Source: an uncultured Actinomycetes bacterium (GTDB lineage: Bacteria > Actinomycetota > Actinomycetes > Nanopelagicales > Nanopelagicaceae). Taken from it: DNA of 64,000 bases. The position numbers and the translations under genes are program-made. The stretch is from assembly GCA_903863015.1 (NCBI GenBank), contig CAIPAI010000029.1:151101-215100 (forward strand), written 5' to 3'. Numbering within the stretch: the stretch's first letter is position 1; every line of letters starts with the position of its first letter. This document shows positions 1-7,832 of the stretch, one piece after another. The notes below the pieces were generated by a model, which was not told the DNA's origin, did not search any database, and saw only the letters and a list, made by a program, of their open reading frames with translations.

Positions 1-616
1 TAGCTTTAGATAAAGCGCTGTCGTTAATATCTATGGCGATAACTCGAGCGCCCAGAGCTTTTGCGATCATGATGCTTGAAAGTCCCACGCCTCCGCAGCC
101 GAAGATGGCAACCCATTCGTCGGGTTGCACTCGTGCGCGGCCGTCGAGACCCCGAAATGCCGTGGCGAAGCGACAGCCCAAACTTGCGGCAGTAGAGAAC
201 GAAATTTCCTCTGGTAAGAGAATTGCATTGAAATCAATCCTGTCGATTTGAACATACTCGGCAAATGAACCCCAATTACTAAAGCCGGGTTGCGTCTGGT
301 GGGGGCAGACCTGCGCATTTCCTTCAAGGCAGTACGAGCAAGATCCACAGCCAGAGACGAACGGGACGGTGATGCGATCGCCCACTTTGATACGTGAAAC
401 ATCTTTACCAATGTCAGTGACGACGCCTGCCCATTCGTGGCCGGGGATGTGGGGGAGATGAATATCGTCATCATGTCCCATCCAGCCATGCCAATCACTT
501 CGGCAGAGACCAGTGGCCTCCACTCTCACCACCGCCCCATGACTCTCTGGTGATGGAATTGGCACTTCACGGATTTGTATGGGTCCCTGGAATTCATCGA
601 AAAGGATGGCTCGCAT
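1..616 (-). CDS. zinc-dependent alcohol dehydrogenase, C-terminus cut by window edge
   Basis: Minus-strand gene starting at ATG 616 and running off the left edge, so only about the first 205 residues are visible. It is a medium-chain dehydrogenase. The GroES-like catalytic domain has a GLCRSDWHGW motif (catalytic-zinc Cys), GHEWAGVV (zinc His/Glu), and CGSCSYCLEGNAQVC, the four-Cys structural zinc lobe. After it comes the start of the Rossmann fold with GCGGVGLSSIMIAK and an acidic residue (AIDIN) typical of NAD preference. The substrate cannot be told from sequence. It lies 6 bp downstream of the permease gene on the same strand and is probably co-transcribed with it. Confidence 0.9.
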   Translation of the reverse strand, partial: MRAILFDEFQGPIQIREVPIPSPESHGAVVRVEATGLCRSDWHGWMGHDDDIHLPHIPGHEWAGVVTDIGKDVSRIKVGDRITVPFVSGCGSCSYCLEGNAQVCPHQTQPGFSNWGSFAEYVQIDRIDFNAILLPEEISFSTAASLGCRFATAFRGLDGRARVQPDEWVAIFGCGGVGLSSIMIAKALGARVIAIDINDSALSKA

Positions 617-622
617 AGTCGG

Positions 623-1843
623 TCAGCGTACCCCTGGGAGAAACTTCTGCGGATCTTTCACGAATGCCTCGCGGCATCCGTCCATGCAGAAGTAGTACAT
701 CGTCCCGTTCACTTCTGCTTTCGCAGGAGCATCGGCGATGCGCACCTGCATTCCACAGACATAATCTTTAGCAAATTCTGGGGTCATTTCTCCTCGATTT
801 CTAGTGCGGTAGAGCCAAAAAATAATTGCGAGCATAAAGAGTGCGGCGATATTGAGAACGAGCGTAGAAGTACGCATCCCCATTGAGGGCATCTTATGTT
901 CAGTAGGAATCAGAGTGAAGAGTTGGAAGATTCCTTCAGTGATGAGCCCACTCAACGACATCACTAACCAGAAAACTAACGCGAGCCGGATTGCAAGAGC
1001 GCTGCCATAAATCTTCCGATAGATCATGACCAATGGAAATGCTAGAAGGTCAGCAAATATAAAGGCGATGACTCCGCCAAATGAGATTCCTCCATGCCAC
1101 AAGGCTGATGCGAGCGGGATATTTCCGAGCGAACAGACAAAGCTGATAAACGCGAGAACTGGTCCTAGCACTGCGTTTTCAACGGCAGACCAAAATCCGT
1201 GACCTGAAATAAAGAGCGATTCCCAAAAGCGCAGAGGGACTAATTTCGCGGCCAACCCAGCCACCAAGAATCCGACAATTAGTTCCGTGCGAAGCATCGT
1301 GAAATCTCCCACGGTGTACCCGGCGGCATCACTCCATCGTTGACGGTTGAAAAGGCCCATTTTCTGTGCAGAGCTGGGCGCTTCCTCATGGGTCACTTGC
1401 AAAGAGGCGCGAGCGGCTTCGATCAGTCGAGCGGGAATGAGGATGGGGATGAAGATTCTCAGCAGAATTATCATCACAATGCCGCCGATTAATTCAGCAA
1501 GAGCGAATTGCCACCCCATCAATATCCAGAGCACGATGCCTAAATCAATAACGAGGTTTGTGCTGGCAAACATGAAGACCATCGATGCGGTGAAGTTGGC
1601 GCCTTTACTGAAGAGACTCTTCGCTAGCGCGCTTGCCGCGTAAGAGCACGATGAACTGACGATGCCAAAGAAAGTGGCTTTAACCAGCGAAGCGGCCGAG
1701 TCGGTGCCAAGCGCTTCGCGCATACGTTTGCGCGATACAAAAGCTTGGATGACCCCAGATAGTGCGAATCCGAGCACCAATGCCCAGAATGTTTCAAAGA
1801 ACATCCACCAGCCTTCGGATATTCCATAAAGAATCTTGGACAC
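623..1843 (-). CDS. ArsP-type (DUF318/UPF0718) permease with C-terminal YHS domain
   Basis: Predicted 406-aa polytopic membrane protein. The first two thirds show the permease-family signature: VSSSCSYAASALAKSLFSKG, then NLVIDLGIVLW, with a second repeat half near GNIPLASALWHGGISFGGV. The last 50 residues form a YHS domain (DYVCGMQV, then YYFCMDGCREAF), a small Cys-rich module linked in other proteins to metal handling. Known members of the permease family include ArsP, an organoarsenical efflux permease; the substrate here is unknown. The start is GTG 1843, 5 nt after a good AGGAG site. A longer reading frame runs upstream to 2182, but that part lies antisense to the neighbouring gene and looks non-coding. 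Confidence 0.82.
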   Translation of the reverse strand: MSKILYGISEGWWMFFETFWALVLGFALSGVIQAFVSRKRMREALGTDSAASLVKATFFGIVSSSCSYAASALAKSLFSKGANFTASMVFMFASTNLVIDLGIVLWILMGWQFALAELIGGIVMIILLRIFIPILIPARLIEAARASLQVTHEEAPSSAQKMGLFNRQRWSDAAGYTVGDFTMLRTELIVGFLVAGLAAKLVPLRFWESLFISGHGFWSAVENAVLGPVLAFISFVCSLGNIPLASALWHGGISFGGVIAFIFADLLAFPLVMIYRKIYGSALAIRLALVFWLVMSLSGLITEGIFQLFTLIPTEHKMPSMGMRTSTLVLNIAALFMLAIIFWLYRTRNRGEMTPEFAKDYVCGMQVRIADAPAKAEVNGTMYYFCMDGCREAFVKDPQKFLPGVR

Positions 1844-1882
1844 TTTAACTCCTCGCGCTCGTCGAGCATCTGTTGTTATCAC

Positions 1883-1888
1883 TAATCT
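1883..1888 (+). promoter_or_regulatory. -10 hexamer TAATCT, leaderless start
   Basis: TAATCT ends exactly 6 nt before GTG 1895, and no ribosome binding site is present. This fits a leaderless transcript starting at or next to the start codon. Confidence 0.5.
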
Positions 1889-1894
1889 TGTCAG

Positions 1895-2614
1895 GTGGAG
1901 AGGCAAAGACGAAGGGCTGCACTCGGTGTACTTACCGTTGTGACCTGGGTCCCATTGGCACTTATCGCCGATCGAGACGCAACTCTTGCCAGGCAACACT
2001 TCATCGGTCTCTTGACTTGGGCGCTGCTCTTCGGTGCTCTGTGGAAGAGTTCGCCGCTCTTGCGCACGCAGATTCTGTTGGTGGTTTCCTTCGCCACAAT
2101 CGTCGAGTACCTCTTCGCTGGCCACTTCGGTGTTTATGTATATCGGCTGGAAAACGTTCCGTGGTTTGTCCCGCCCGGGCATGGGCTCATTTACTTCGGG
2201 GCATATTCACTTGGCCTGCTCTTGAAATCCCGTCAGAGATTTTGGAGCTATGTATTGGTCGGGTTACTCGCACTCTGGGTGCTCTGGGGACTCTTTCTCT
2301 CGCCGCAATTCGATGTTCTTGGTGCGTTCTGGTTTATCAACCTCCTGATTTTCTTAAAGTGGGGGCCATCGCGGCCGACTTACTTAGGTGCCATCGTGGT
2401 GGTTTCATGGCTTGAGATTGTTGGCACTTCGATTGGGACGTGGAAGTGGATGGAGTACGACACCATCAAAGAGTGGGTAGCGCAAGGGAACCCTCCGAGT
2501 GGTGCTGCAGGTGGTTATGGATGGTTTGATCTCTTTGCGTTACTTCTGGCGCCGATTCTTTTGCGTCAGGTAAGAAAGTTAAGGACCAGAAACCGGCTAC
2601 GGAGTGAGCTTTAA
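1895..2614 (+). CDS. multi-pass membrane protein of unknown function
   Basis: 239 residues with about seven hydrophobic segments separated by short loops, and a basic C-terminus (VRKLRTRNRLRSEL). I do not recognise a family with certainty. The pattern of aromatic residues in the helices (EYLFAGHFGVYVYRLENVPWFVPPGH, then GTWKWMEYD) resembles bacterial carotenoid-biosynthesis-like or DUF-type membrane proteins, but this is only an impression. It is divergent from the permease gene (51 bp between starts), and its 3' end overlaps the convergent YczE-like gene by 18 bp. The GTG start is supported by the upstream TAATCT box rather than by a Shine-Dalgarno. Confidence 0.72.
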   Translation: MERQRRRAALGVLTVVTWVPLALIADRDATLARQHFIGLLTWALLFGALWKSSPLLRTQILLVVSFATIVEYLFAGHFGVYVYRLENVPWFVPPGHGLIYFGAYSLGLLLKSRQRFWSYVLVGLLALWVLWGLFLSPQFDVLGAFWFINLLIFLKWGPSRPTYLGAIVVVSWLEIVGTSIGTWKWMEYDTIKEWVAQGNPPSGAAGGYGWFDLFALLLAPILLRQVRKLRTRNRLRSEL

Positions 2615-3190
2615 TCTCTTAAACCAAAAACCCACGAAGTAGCCCATAGAAATCGACCAGATGAGAGTCCCGAGTCCCACGGGTCCGCGCAAGATTAAAC
2701 CGCCAAGCAGTCCGAAAGCTTCAAGGACGAGACGTGCGTACGAGATTTTGATTCCAAATCGATTATGAAGTGCGACCATCAGCCCGTCGCGTGGCCCGGC
2801 TCCAATATGTGCACCGACGTACGTGGCTACTCCCAATGCGGTGATGAAGACTCCGAGCGTGAAAGTGGCGACGCGAAGCAGAAAGGGCGAGTCACTTGTC
2901 AGCCCAGTGATGGGATCAAATCGATAGTAGAAATTCACAGTGCTACCCACCAAGATGATGTCGCAGAGAGTCCCTAACCCTGGTTTCACCCCCAGCAGAA
3001 TGCTGATGAGTAGCACCCCCAGGCTGGTCAAGATGATTGCGGTGCCAGTACCCACGTTCAGTATGCGAGCAAGTCCCACATGGAGCACATCCCAAGGGGA
3101 GACACCGAGTCCGGAGTGGAGCGCTAAGAAGACACCACTACCAGCGATGACCAAGCCGAAACAAGTTTGTGGAAGCTTGCGAAAATTCAC
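2597..3190 (-). CDS. YczE/YitT-family integral membrane protein
   Basis: 197 residues with five or so membrane segments and conserved glycines of the YczE/YyaS/YitT family (LHSGLGVSPWDVLHVGLA; GAHIGAGPRDGLMVALHNR, the typical GxGPRDGLM block). Its biochemical role is unknown in the family. GTG 3190 overlaps the hisN stop codon as GTGA, so it is translationally coupled to hisN. Its 3' end runs 18 bp into the oppositely oriented gene at 1895-2614. Confidence 0.85.
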   Translation of the reverse strand: MNFRKLPQTCFGLVIAGSGVFLALHSGLGVSPWDVLHVGLARILNVGTGTAIILTSLGVLLISILLGVKPGLGTLCDIILVGSTVNFYYRFDPITGLTSDSPFLLRVATFTLGVFITALGVATYVGAHIGAGPRDGLMVALHNRFGIKISYARLVLEAFGLLGGLILRGPVGLGTLIWSISMGYFVGFWFKRLKLTP

Positions 3191-3957
3191 TTAAGTGCCG
3201 CGATTACTTCATCATGTAAGAGTCCATTGCTGGCGATGGCATTTCCTTGCAGTGAACCGTCGATGCCATTTACTCCTGTGAATCGACCACCTGCTTCGCG
3301 CACCACAATATCGAGGGCAGCCATATCAAAGAGTTGGAGTTCTGGTTCAGCAGCTACTTCGAGTGCGCCCTCAGCGACCAACATATGTGACCAGAAGTCT
3401 CCGTATGCTCGTGTACGCCAGAAGCGCTTGGAAAGCTCTGAGAACTTTCCGCCGTCTTTCCAGCTATGAAAACTTGAGTACGAGAGCGACGCATCTTCAA
3501 GTTTTCCCACTTTGGAAACGGAAATCTTGCGAGGGCTCGATTCTCCAAATTGCGTGTAAGCCCCTGAGCCTTCCGAGGCATACCAGCGACGGTTGAGGGC
3601 TGGCGAGCTCACCATGCCTACAACGGACACTCCCTCTTCCATCAGTGAAATGAGAGTGCACCAGACTGGCACACCGCGGACAAAGTTTGCAGTGCCGTCG
3701 ATGGGATCAATCACCCATGCGCGCTTGGAGGAGCCCACAGTATTGGCGAATTCTTCTCCGATAATTGAATCGGTGGGGTACTGCTCTTGGATAGCGGCGC
3801 GCAGTGCAAGTTCAACACTCTTGTCGGCATCAGATACCGGTGAGAGATCTGGTTTGGTCTCAACCGAGAGATCAAGTGCCAAAAAGCGATCCATCGAAAT
3901 CTTGTCTGCTAGATCAGCCAATCTATGTACGAGAGCGAGCTCTTCAGAAAAGCGCAT
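3187..3957 (-). CDS. hisN: inositol monophosphatase-family phosphatase, probable histidinol-phosphatase HisN
   Basis: 256 aa, Mg-dependent FIG/IMPase fold. Metal-binding motifs are visible: IIGEEFAN near residue 67, WVIDPIDGTANFVRGVP (the DxxDGT motif) and FDMAALDIVVREAGG near the C-terminus. In actinobacteria this branch usually hydrolyses L-histidinol phosphate in histidine biosynthesis. A broader inositol-phosphatase role cannot be excluded by eye. It follows rsgA by 28 bp on the same strand but has its own TAAAGT box 6 nt before ATG 3957. It is coupled downstream to the YczE-like gene. Confidence 0.85.
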   Translation of the reverse strand: MRFSEELALVHRLADLADKISMDRFLALDLSVETKPDLSPVSDADKSVELALRAAIQEQYPTDSIIGEEFANTVGSSKRAWVIDPIDGTANFVRGVPVWCTLISLMEEGVSVVGMVSSPALNRRWYASEGSGAYTQFGESSPRKISVSKVGKLEDASLSYSSFHSWKDGGKFSELSKRFWRTRAYGDFWSHMLVAEGALEVAAEPELQLFDMAALDIVVREAGGRFTGVNGIDGSLQGNAIASNGLLHDEVIAALK

Positions 3958-3963
3958 ACTCGC

Positions 3964-3969
3964 ACTTTA
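3964..3969 (-). promoter_or_regulatory. -10 hexamer TAAAGT, leaderless start of hisN
   Basis: On the minus strand TAAAGT is followed by exactly 6 nt (GCGAGT) and then ATG 3957. No Shine-Dalgarno is seen. Confidence 0.5.
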
Positions 3970-3998
3970 TCGGTTAAATCGATGCAAACGAAGTTTAG

Positions 3999-4970
3999 TT
4001 AGTCGAGCCGCATCGAACGAAGTAGGCGGCGCAAGCTCTCTACTCTCGCTAGTTGGCCCTCACTCTCCTTCGCCCAGGAGTTCAGTGCACATTCATCTTC
4101 GTCATGTGTGCATCCGCGTGGGCATCCCTCAATGGCTGCTCCACAATCGGGAAAGGCATGAATAATGCGCTCTGCGTCGACATGGGCCAGGCCAAAGGAT
4201 CGAATTCCTGGGGTGTCAATAATCCACGTCTCACTGTCGACTGGCACCGCCAAAGCATTCGATGATGTGTGACGCCCTCGGCCTGTCACTGCGTTGACAC
4301 CACCCGTCGAGCGATTTGCTTCTGGAGCTAATGCGTTGACCAAAGTAGATTTGCCCACTCCTGAATGGCCCACGAATACTGATTGTTTTCCTTTGAGTAA
4401 CTCTCTCAGTTCGCTGAGATCGCTGCCCTTTCTTAAGATGAACTTACGCACTCCAAGCGATTCGTATTGTGCAAGAAAGTCTGCAGGATCTGCGAGATCA
4501 GACTTGGTCATCACGATCACGGGGGAGATGCCGGCGTCGTACGCAGCAATAAGACACCGGTCCACAAGACCAATTTTTGGTTCCGGATCCGCGCATGCCG
4601 TAACGATCATCAGTTGATCAATATTTGCCACGATGATGCGTTCTGTTTCATCGCTATCATCGGCAGATCGGCGAAGTGCATTCATTCGCTCATCAAGTGC
4701 AACGATGCGAGCAAGCGACTCAGAATTTCCATTACTGTCACCAATCAATCGAACATGATCACCAACAACAACTCCACGCCGTCCGAGTTCACGCGACTTG
4801 ATGGCATTGACGCTATCGCCATTGGCTAGTGCGCAGGTAAATCTTCCCCTGTCAACAGTGGTTACCATTCCAGAAGTGGTGTTTTCAAAAGTAGGGCGAT
4901 CTTTTGTGCGTGGTCTTGTGCTGCGTGGTGGACGAACGCGGATGTCGTCCTCGTCGAAGCGACGAGCCAT
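3999..4970 (-). CDS. rsgA: ribosome small subunit-dependent GTPase RsgA
   Basis: 323-aa circularly permuted GTPase involved in late 30S maturation. Order of parts: an OB-fold N-terminal domain, then G4 (MTKSDLAD), then the P-loop GHSGVGKSTLVNAL, then G3 DTPGIRSFG, then a Cys/His zinc cluster (CGAAIEGCPRGCTHDEDEC). This G4-G1-G3 order is diagnostic. I chose ATG 4970 because it overlaps the aroA stop as TGATG, giving tight translational coupling; a longer frame to 4997 would start inside aroA. The pairing aroA-rsgA is a conserved actinobacterial arrangement. Confidence 0.95.
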   Translation of the reverse strand: MARRFDEDDIRVRPPRSTRPRTKDRPTFENTTSGMVTTVDRGRFTCALANGDSVNAIKSRELGRRGVVVGDHVRLIGDSNGNSESLARIVALDERMNALRRSADDSDETERIIVANIDQLMIVTACADPEPKIGLVDRCLIAAYDAGISPVIVMTKSDLADPADFLAQYESLGVRKFILRKGSDLSELRELLKGKQSVFVGHSGVGKSTLVNALAPEANRSTGGVNAVTGRGRHTSSNALAVPVDSETWIIDTPGIRSFGLAHVDAERIIHAFPDCGAAIEGCPRGCTHDEDECALNSWAKESEGQLARVESLRRLLRSMRLD

Positions 4971-6247
4971 CAAGAACCACTCACTAACTCTTGCCACAGA
5001 GTGGGGAACGTAGGCATGGTTTTACCTACCGTCTCCATGTTCTCAACTTGAATTTCCGGCACGATCAAACCCAGAACGGCGCCAGCAGTGGCGAGTCGGT
5101 GATCCTCATAGGTATGAAAAGTACCGCCATGAAGCGCTGCTGGTCGAATCTCCAAACTCGTGGGGTGCTCTATTACATCGCCGCCCAGTGCATTGAGTTC
5201 ATGTGCGAGCGCGGTCAGCCGGTCAGTTTCGTGCAGGCGTAAGTGGCCAATTCCGCGCAAATGCGAAGGTGTTGATGCCAAGGCCGCGACTGCAGCAATG
5301 ATCGGAGTCAGCTCGCCAACGTCGTGTAGGTCGATATCAATCCCGCTGACGCTGACACCGCCTTGAAGGCGCAGACCCACTTCAGTGAAGGAAATGTCGC
5401 CGCCCATCTTGGCGAATATTGATCGGAGCTGATCTCCGGGTTGAGTGGTGTCACTCGGCCAATCTTTGATCGTCACATCCCCGCCAGTTACTAGCGCAGC
5501 CGCTAGGAAAGGTGCCGCGTTAGAAAGGTCTGGTTCGATAACATAATTTTGCGCGTTCACCTTTCCTGGTGCCACGAACCATTCGGCCGTACCCACTACA
5601 TCTACCGCTACACCAGATTTGCGAAGCATCTTGATTGTCATTTCGATGTGAGGAAGTGATGGTAAAGATGCACCTATGTGTCGCACGCGAATCCCAAGCT
5701 CGGTGCTTGCGCCAACTAAGAGAAGTGCAGATACGAATTGCGATGAAGCACTCGCGTCAATTTCAACTATGCCTCCTCGTAAGGTGCCATCACTTACGAG
5801 TGTGAAAGGAAGCGAACCGCGATTATCGTCATGAATTTCCGCACCGAGTTCGCGAAGAGCGGAGATGACTGGACCGAGGGGACGCTCGTGCGAGCGGGCA
5901 TCACCATCAAAATGAAATGTTCCGGGCACGAGAACGGCAACCGGAGGTAAGAAACGCATCACTGTGCCGGCATTGCCGACATCGATGCGCACCTCATCTA
6001 CTACGCGTGTACTTTTCTGCACTCGCCAATCTCCGTTGGCTTCATTGGTGATAGAGAACCCGAGGGCGGTGAGGGCCGTTGCCATGAGTTCGGTATCTCG
6101 CGAATGGAGTGGGCTCTCCAGGAGGGATTCATCAGGGGATTGCACGGCGAGCACCAGCGCTCGATTCGTCACTGATTTCGATCCTGGCACTGGGAGAACC
6201 CCAGATATCGCCCCTTTTGCCAGGGGCGCGGGCCAGAGAGTCGTCAC
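4970..6247 (-). CDS. aroA: 3-phosphoshikimate 1-carboxyvinyltransferase (EPSP synthase)
   Basis: 425 aa, sixth step of the shikimate pathway: shikimate-3-phosphate plus PEP gives EPSP. Visible motifs: PGSKSVTNRALVLA at residues 21-34, GNAGTVMRFLPPVA (the loop that also determines glyphosate response; glycine present), RPLGPVISALRELG, SSQFVSALLL, and HETDRLTALAHELNALGG near the C-terminus. The start is GTG 6247, with a TAAACT hexamer exactly 6 nt upstream and no ribosome binding site, indicating a leaderless mRNA. It is divergent from the SRAP gene with only 30 bp between start codons. Confidence 0.96.
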   Translation of the reverse strand: MTTLWPAPLAKGAISGVLPVPGSKSVTNRALVLAVQSPDESLLESPLHSRDTELMATALTALGFSITNEANGDWRVQKSTRVVDEVRIDVGNAGTVMRFLPPVAVLVPGTFHFDGDARSHERPLGPVISALRELGAEIHDDNRGSLPFTLVSDGTLRGGIVEIDASASSQFVSALLLVGASTELGIRVRHIGASLPSLPHIEMTIKMLRKSGVAVDVVGTAEWFVAPGKVNAQNYVIEPDLSNAAPFLAAALVTGGDVTIKDWPSDTTQPGDQLRSIFAKMGGDISFTEVGLRLQGGVSVSGIDIDLHDVGELTPIIAAVAALASTPSHLRGIGHLRLHETDRLTALAHELNALGGDVIEHPTSLEIRPAALHGGTFHTYEDHRLATAGAVLGLIVPEIQVENMETVGKTMPTFPTLWQELVSGS

Positions 6248-6253
6248 AAAGAG

Positions 6254-6259
6254 AGTTTA
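6254..6259 (-). promoter_or_regulatory. -10 hexamer TAAACT, leaderless start of aroA
   Basis: TAAACT then CTCTTT then GTG 6247 on the minus strand. The box is only 6 bp from the opposing SRAP -10 box. Confidence 0.55.
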
Positions 6260-6265
6260 GGCGAA

Positions 6266-6271
6266 TACGCT
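6266..6271 (+). promoter_or_regulatory. -10 hexamer TACGCT, leaderless start of SRAP gene
   Basis: TACGCT, 6 nt (CCCCTC), ATG 6278, without a Shine-Dalgarno. Confidence 0.55.
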
Positions 6272-6277
6272 CCCCTC

Positions 6278-7048
6278 ATGTGCGGTCGATACGCCTCCTC
6301 AAAGGGGGCTGATGAGTTGATCGAGTACTTTGAAGCGACTCTAGAAGCGCCCTCAGCAGTAAGCCCAGCAGTAAGCCCAGCAGCAAGCCCAGAAACGCCC
6401 CCAGCAGCAAGCCCAGCAGCGAGCTCGCCTAATCTCGCACCTTCATGGAATGTGGCTCCCACCGCGCAGATCTACGCGATCCTCGATCCGGCACGACTTC
6501 TCACCACTGCCCGCTGGGGGTTAGTTCCAAGTTGGGCAAAGAGCCTCGATTTTGCGGCGAAGACCATCAATGCGCGAGTAGAAACAGTGGCTGACAAACC
6601 TTCATTTCGATCCGCATTCAAATCTCGGCGAGCGATCATTCCAGCCGATGGGTATTACGAGTGGTACACGGCAAGTGGTCCTGTTTCACGCAAACAACCC
6701 TTCTATATTTGCGCTCGCGATCGCTCCCCGCTTGCCATGGCAGGCCTTTATGAATGGTGGGTTCCCAGTGATGGAGGCGCCCCTGTATTGACGGCGACGG
6801 TACTCACTCGAGATGCCACCCCTCAGATCGCCGAGATCCACGATCGCATGCCACTCATGCTCCCGCGGGCCGCCTGGTCAGAGTGGTTAGGGGGCAAACT
6901 ATCTTCGGTAGGAGAGCTCCTTTCTATCTCAGAAACCCTTCAGGAACTTGACGCTTATCCGGTATCGTCAGCCGTAAATTCGTCCCGCGAAAACAGGTCA
7001 TCGCTCATCGATCCTGTTCCGTTGGAGTTAGAGCAGGTGCTCTGGTGA
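6278..7048 (+). CDS. SRAP-domain protein (YedK/HMCES-type abasic-site DNA-protein crosslinker)
   Basis: 256 aa. The family protects abasic sites in single-stranded DNA by forming a covalent link through Cys2. Catalytic features are all present: MCGRYA (Cys2), the Asn in KTINARVET, the Glu in DGYYEWY, and the His in EIHDRMPLML. Unusually, residues about 25-50 are a Pro/Ala/Ser insert encoded by 12-bp tandem repeats, placed between the first helix and the NLAPSWNVAPT strand; typical family members have a short loop there. The gene overlaps the following hydrolase by 4 bp. The same neighbourhood (aroA, SRAP, SigH-type sigma factor) is known from mycobacteria. Confidence 0.93.
   Translation: MCGRYASSKGADELIEYFEATLEAPSAVSPAVSPAASPETPPAASPAASSPNLAPSWNVAPTAQIYAILDPARLLTTARWGLVPSWAKSLDFAAKTINARVETVADKPSFRSAFKSRRAIIPADGYYEWYTASGPVSRKQPFYICARDRSPLAMAGLYEWWVPSDGGAPVLTATVLTRDATPQIAEIHDRMPLMLPRAAWSEWLGGKLSSVGELLSISETLQELDAYPVSSAVNSSRENRSSLIDPVPLELEQVLW
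6352..6423 (+). repeat. 12-bp tandem repeats inside the SRAP gene
   Basis: About six imperfect copies of a 12-bp unit (AGCAGTAAGCCC and variants) encode repeating Ser-Pro-Ala-Val/Ala. One unit diverges in the middle (ETPP). The unit is a multiple of three, so copy changes keep the frame. Confidence 0.85.
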
Positions 7049-7686
7049 TCACTGAGGTCGTACTCCCCACATCTGTGGGAAGAGCGCGGCTTCTTGTAGG
7101 AAATGTAAAGGGAGCTCGCGGCCTGCTTGTTCTGGGACATGGAGCTGGAACTGGTGCTCGCACGCCCGACTTGGAATTAATCGCAGATGGCATTGATGGT
7201 GTGGCCATTGTTCGGATGGAGCAACCCTGGGTTGTCTCTGGACGCCAAATCGCGCCGGCCGCACATCTCTTAGATGAGGCGTGGCTCGAGGTGCTTCGCA
7301 AGCGCAATTCCTGGCTTCCGGCCGCCGCGGCCGCGCTTCCCCTCATCTTGGGCGGGAGAAGTACCGGTGCGCGGGTGGCATGTCGAACTGCACTTCCACT
7401 GGGGGCCAGGGGAGTGCTTGCACTCTCCTTTCCGCTCCATGCTCCAAAGAAGACCAATCGACGTCGGGACAATGAACTCGAGATCGTGCTTGAGGCGGGC
7501 CTGCCACTCCACGTGGTCCAGGGCGATAAAGATGGTTTCGGAACGCCAGATGAATTCAATGGAGTCGATATCACCGTCGTTCCTGGTCGCGGCCACGAAC
7601 TCCTGCGCAGTCGAGATGATGAACACGCAGCCATAGTTCAGGGTGCAGTGAGGGACTTTGCCACCCGAGTGCTCTCCCTGGAATAA
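7045..7686 (+). CDS. alpha/beta hydrolase (KANL3/Tex30-like family)
   Basis: 213 aa, small cytosolic alpha/beta-hydrolase fold. Visible: [14 protein letters not shown] (oxyanion-hole strand), [13 protein letters not shown] (nucleophile elbow G-x-S-x-G), [19 protein letters not shown] (acid residue) and [10 protein letters not shown] (catalytic His). The family is often annotated as a dienelactone-hydrolase-like or Tex30-like hydrolase; the substrate is unknown. Its GTG start overlaps the SRAP stop as GTGA. Its last codons form the first unit of the 15-bp repeat that makes up the downstream sigR promoter. Confidence 0.85.
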   Translation: MITEVVLPTSVGRARLLVGNVKGARGLLVLGHGAGTGARTPDLELIADGIDGVAIVRMEQPWVVSGRQIAPAAHLLDEAWLEVLRKRNSWLPAAAAALPLILGGRSTGARVACRTALPLGARGVLALSFPLHAPKKTNRRRDNELEIVLEAGLPLHVVQGDKDGFGTPDEFNGVDITVVPGRGHELLRSRDDEHAAIVQGAVRDFATRVLSLE

Positions 7687-7720
7687 GTGGCCCTGGAATA
7701 AGTGCCCCGGGAATAAGCCA
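7676..7720 (+). repeat. three 15-bp tandem repeats carrying GGAATAAG
   Basis: Three units, CCCTGGAATAAGTGG, CCCTGGAATAAGTGC and CCCGGGAATAAGCCA, lie head to tail. Each contains a GGAAT core that matches the -35 element of SigR/SigH-type promoters. The first copy also encodes the end of the hydrolase gene. Confidence 0.85.
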
Positions 7721-7735
7721 AGGTGGGGGCGGGTT
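7709..7735 (+). promoter_or_regulatory. SigR/SigH-type promoter (GGGAAT-N18-GTT) of sigR
   Basis: GGGAAT at 7709-7714, an 18-nt spacer and GTT at 7733-7735 match the GGAAT-N18/19-GTT consensus known for thiol-oxidative-stress ECF sigma factors of actinobacteria. Its place in front of the sigma gene implies autoregulation. Of the three repeated -35 cores, only this one has the right spacing to the GTT. Confidence 0.78.
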
Positions 7736-7832
7736 TCCCCTTGATGTGCTTGCTACAGATGAGATTCGGGATGAATCACCGGTACATTCTTTGGAGATGC
7801 ACGCTTTAGAGAACCAGAGAAATGGAGCGCGA

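Noticed and set aside
1844..2182. N-terminal extension of the ArsP-type permease
   Set aside because: The sequence is antisense to the membrane-protein gene at 1895-2614 and has no permease character; AGGAG-N5-GTG 1843 fits.
7746..7832. Longer SigR starting at GTG 7746
   Set aside because: Possible as a second isoform, but GTG 7833 has GGAG at the right distance and the added residues precede the usual region 2 start; kept only as an alternative.
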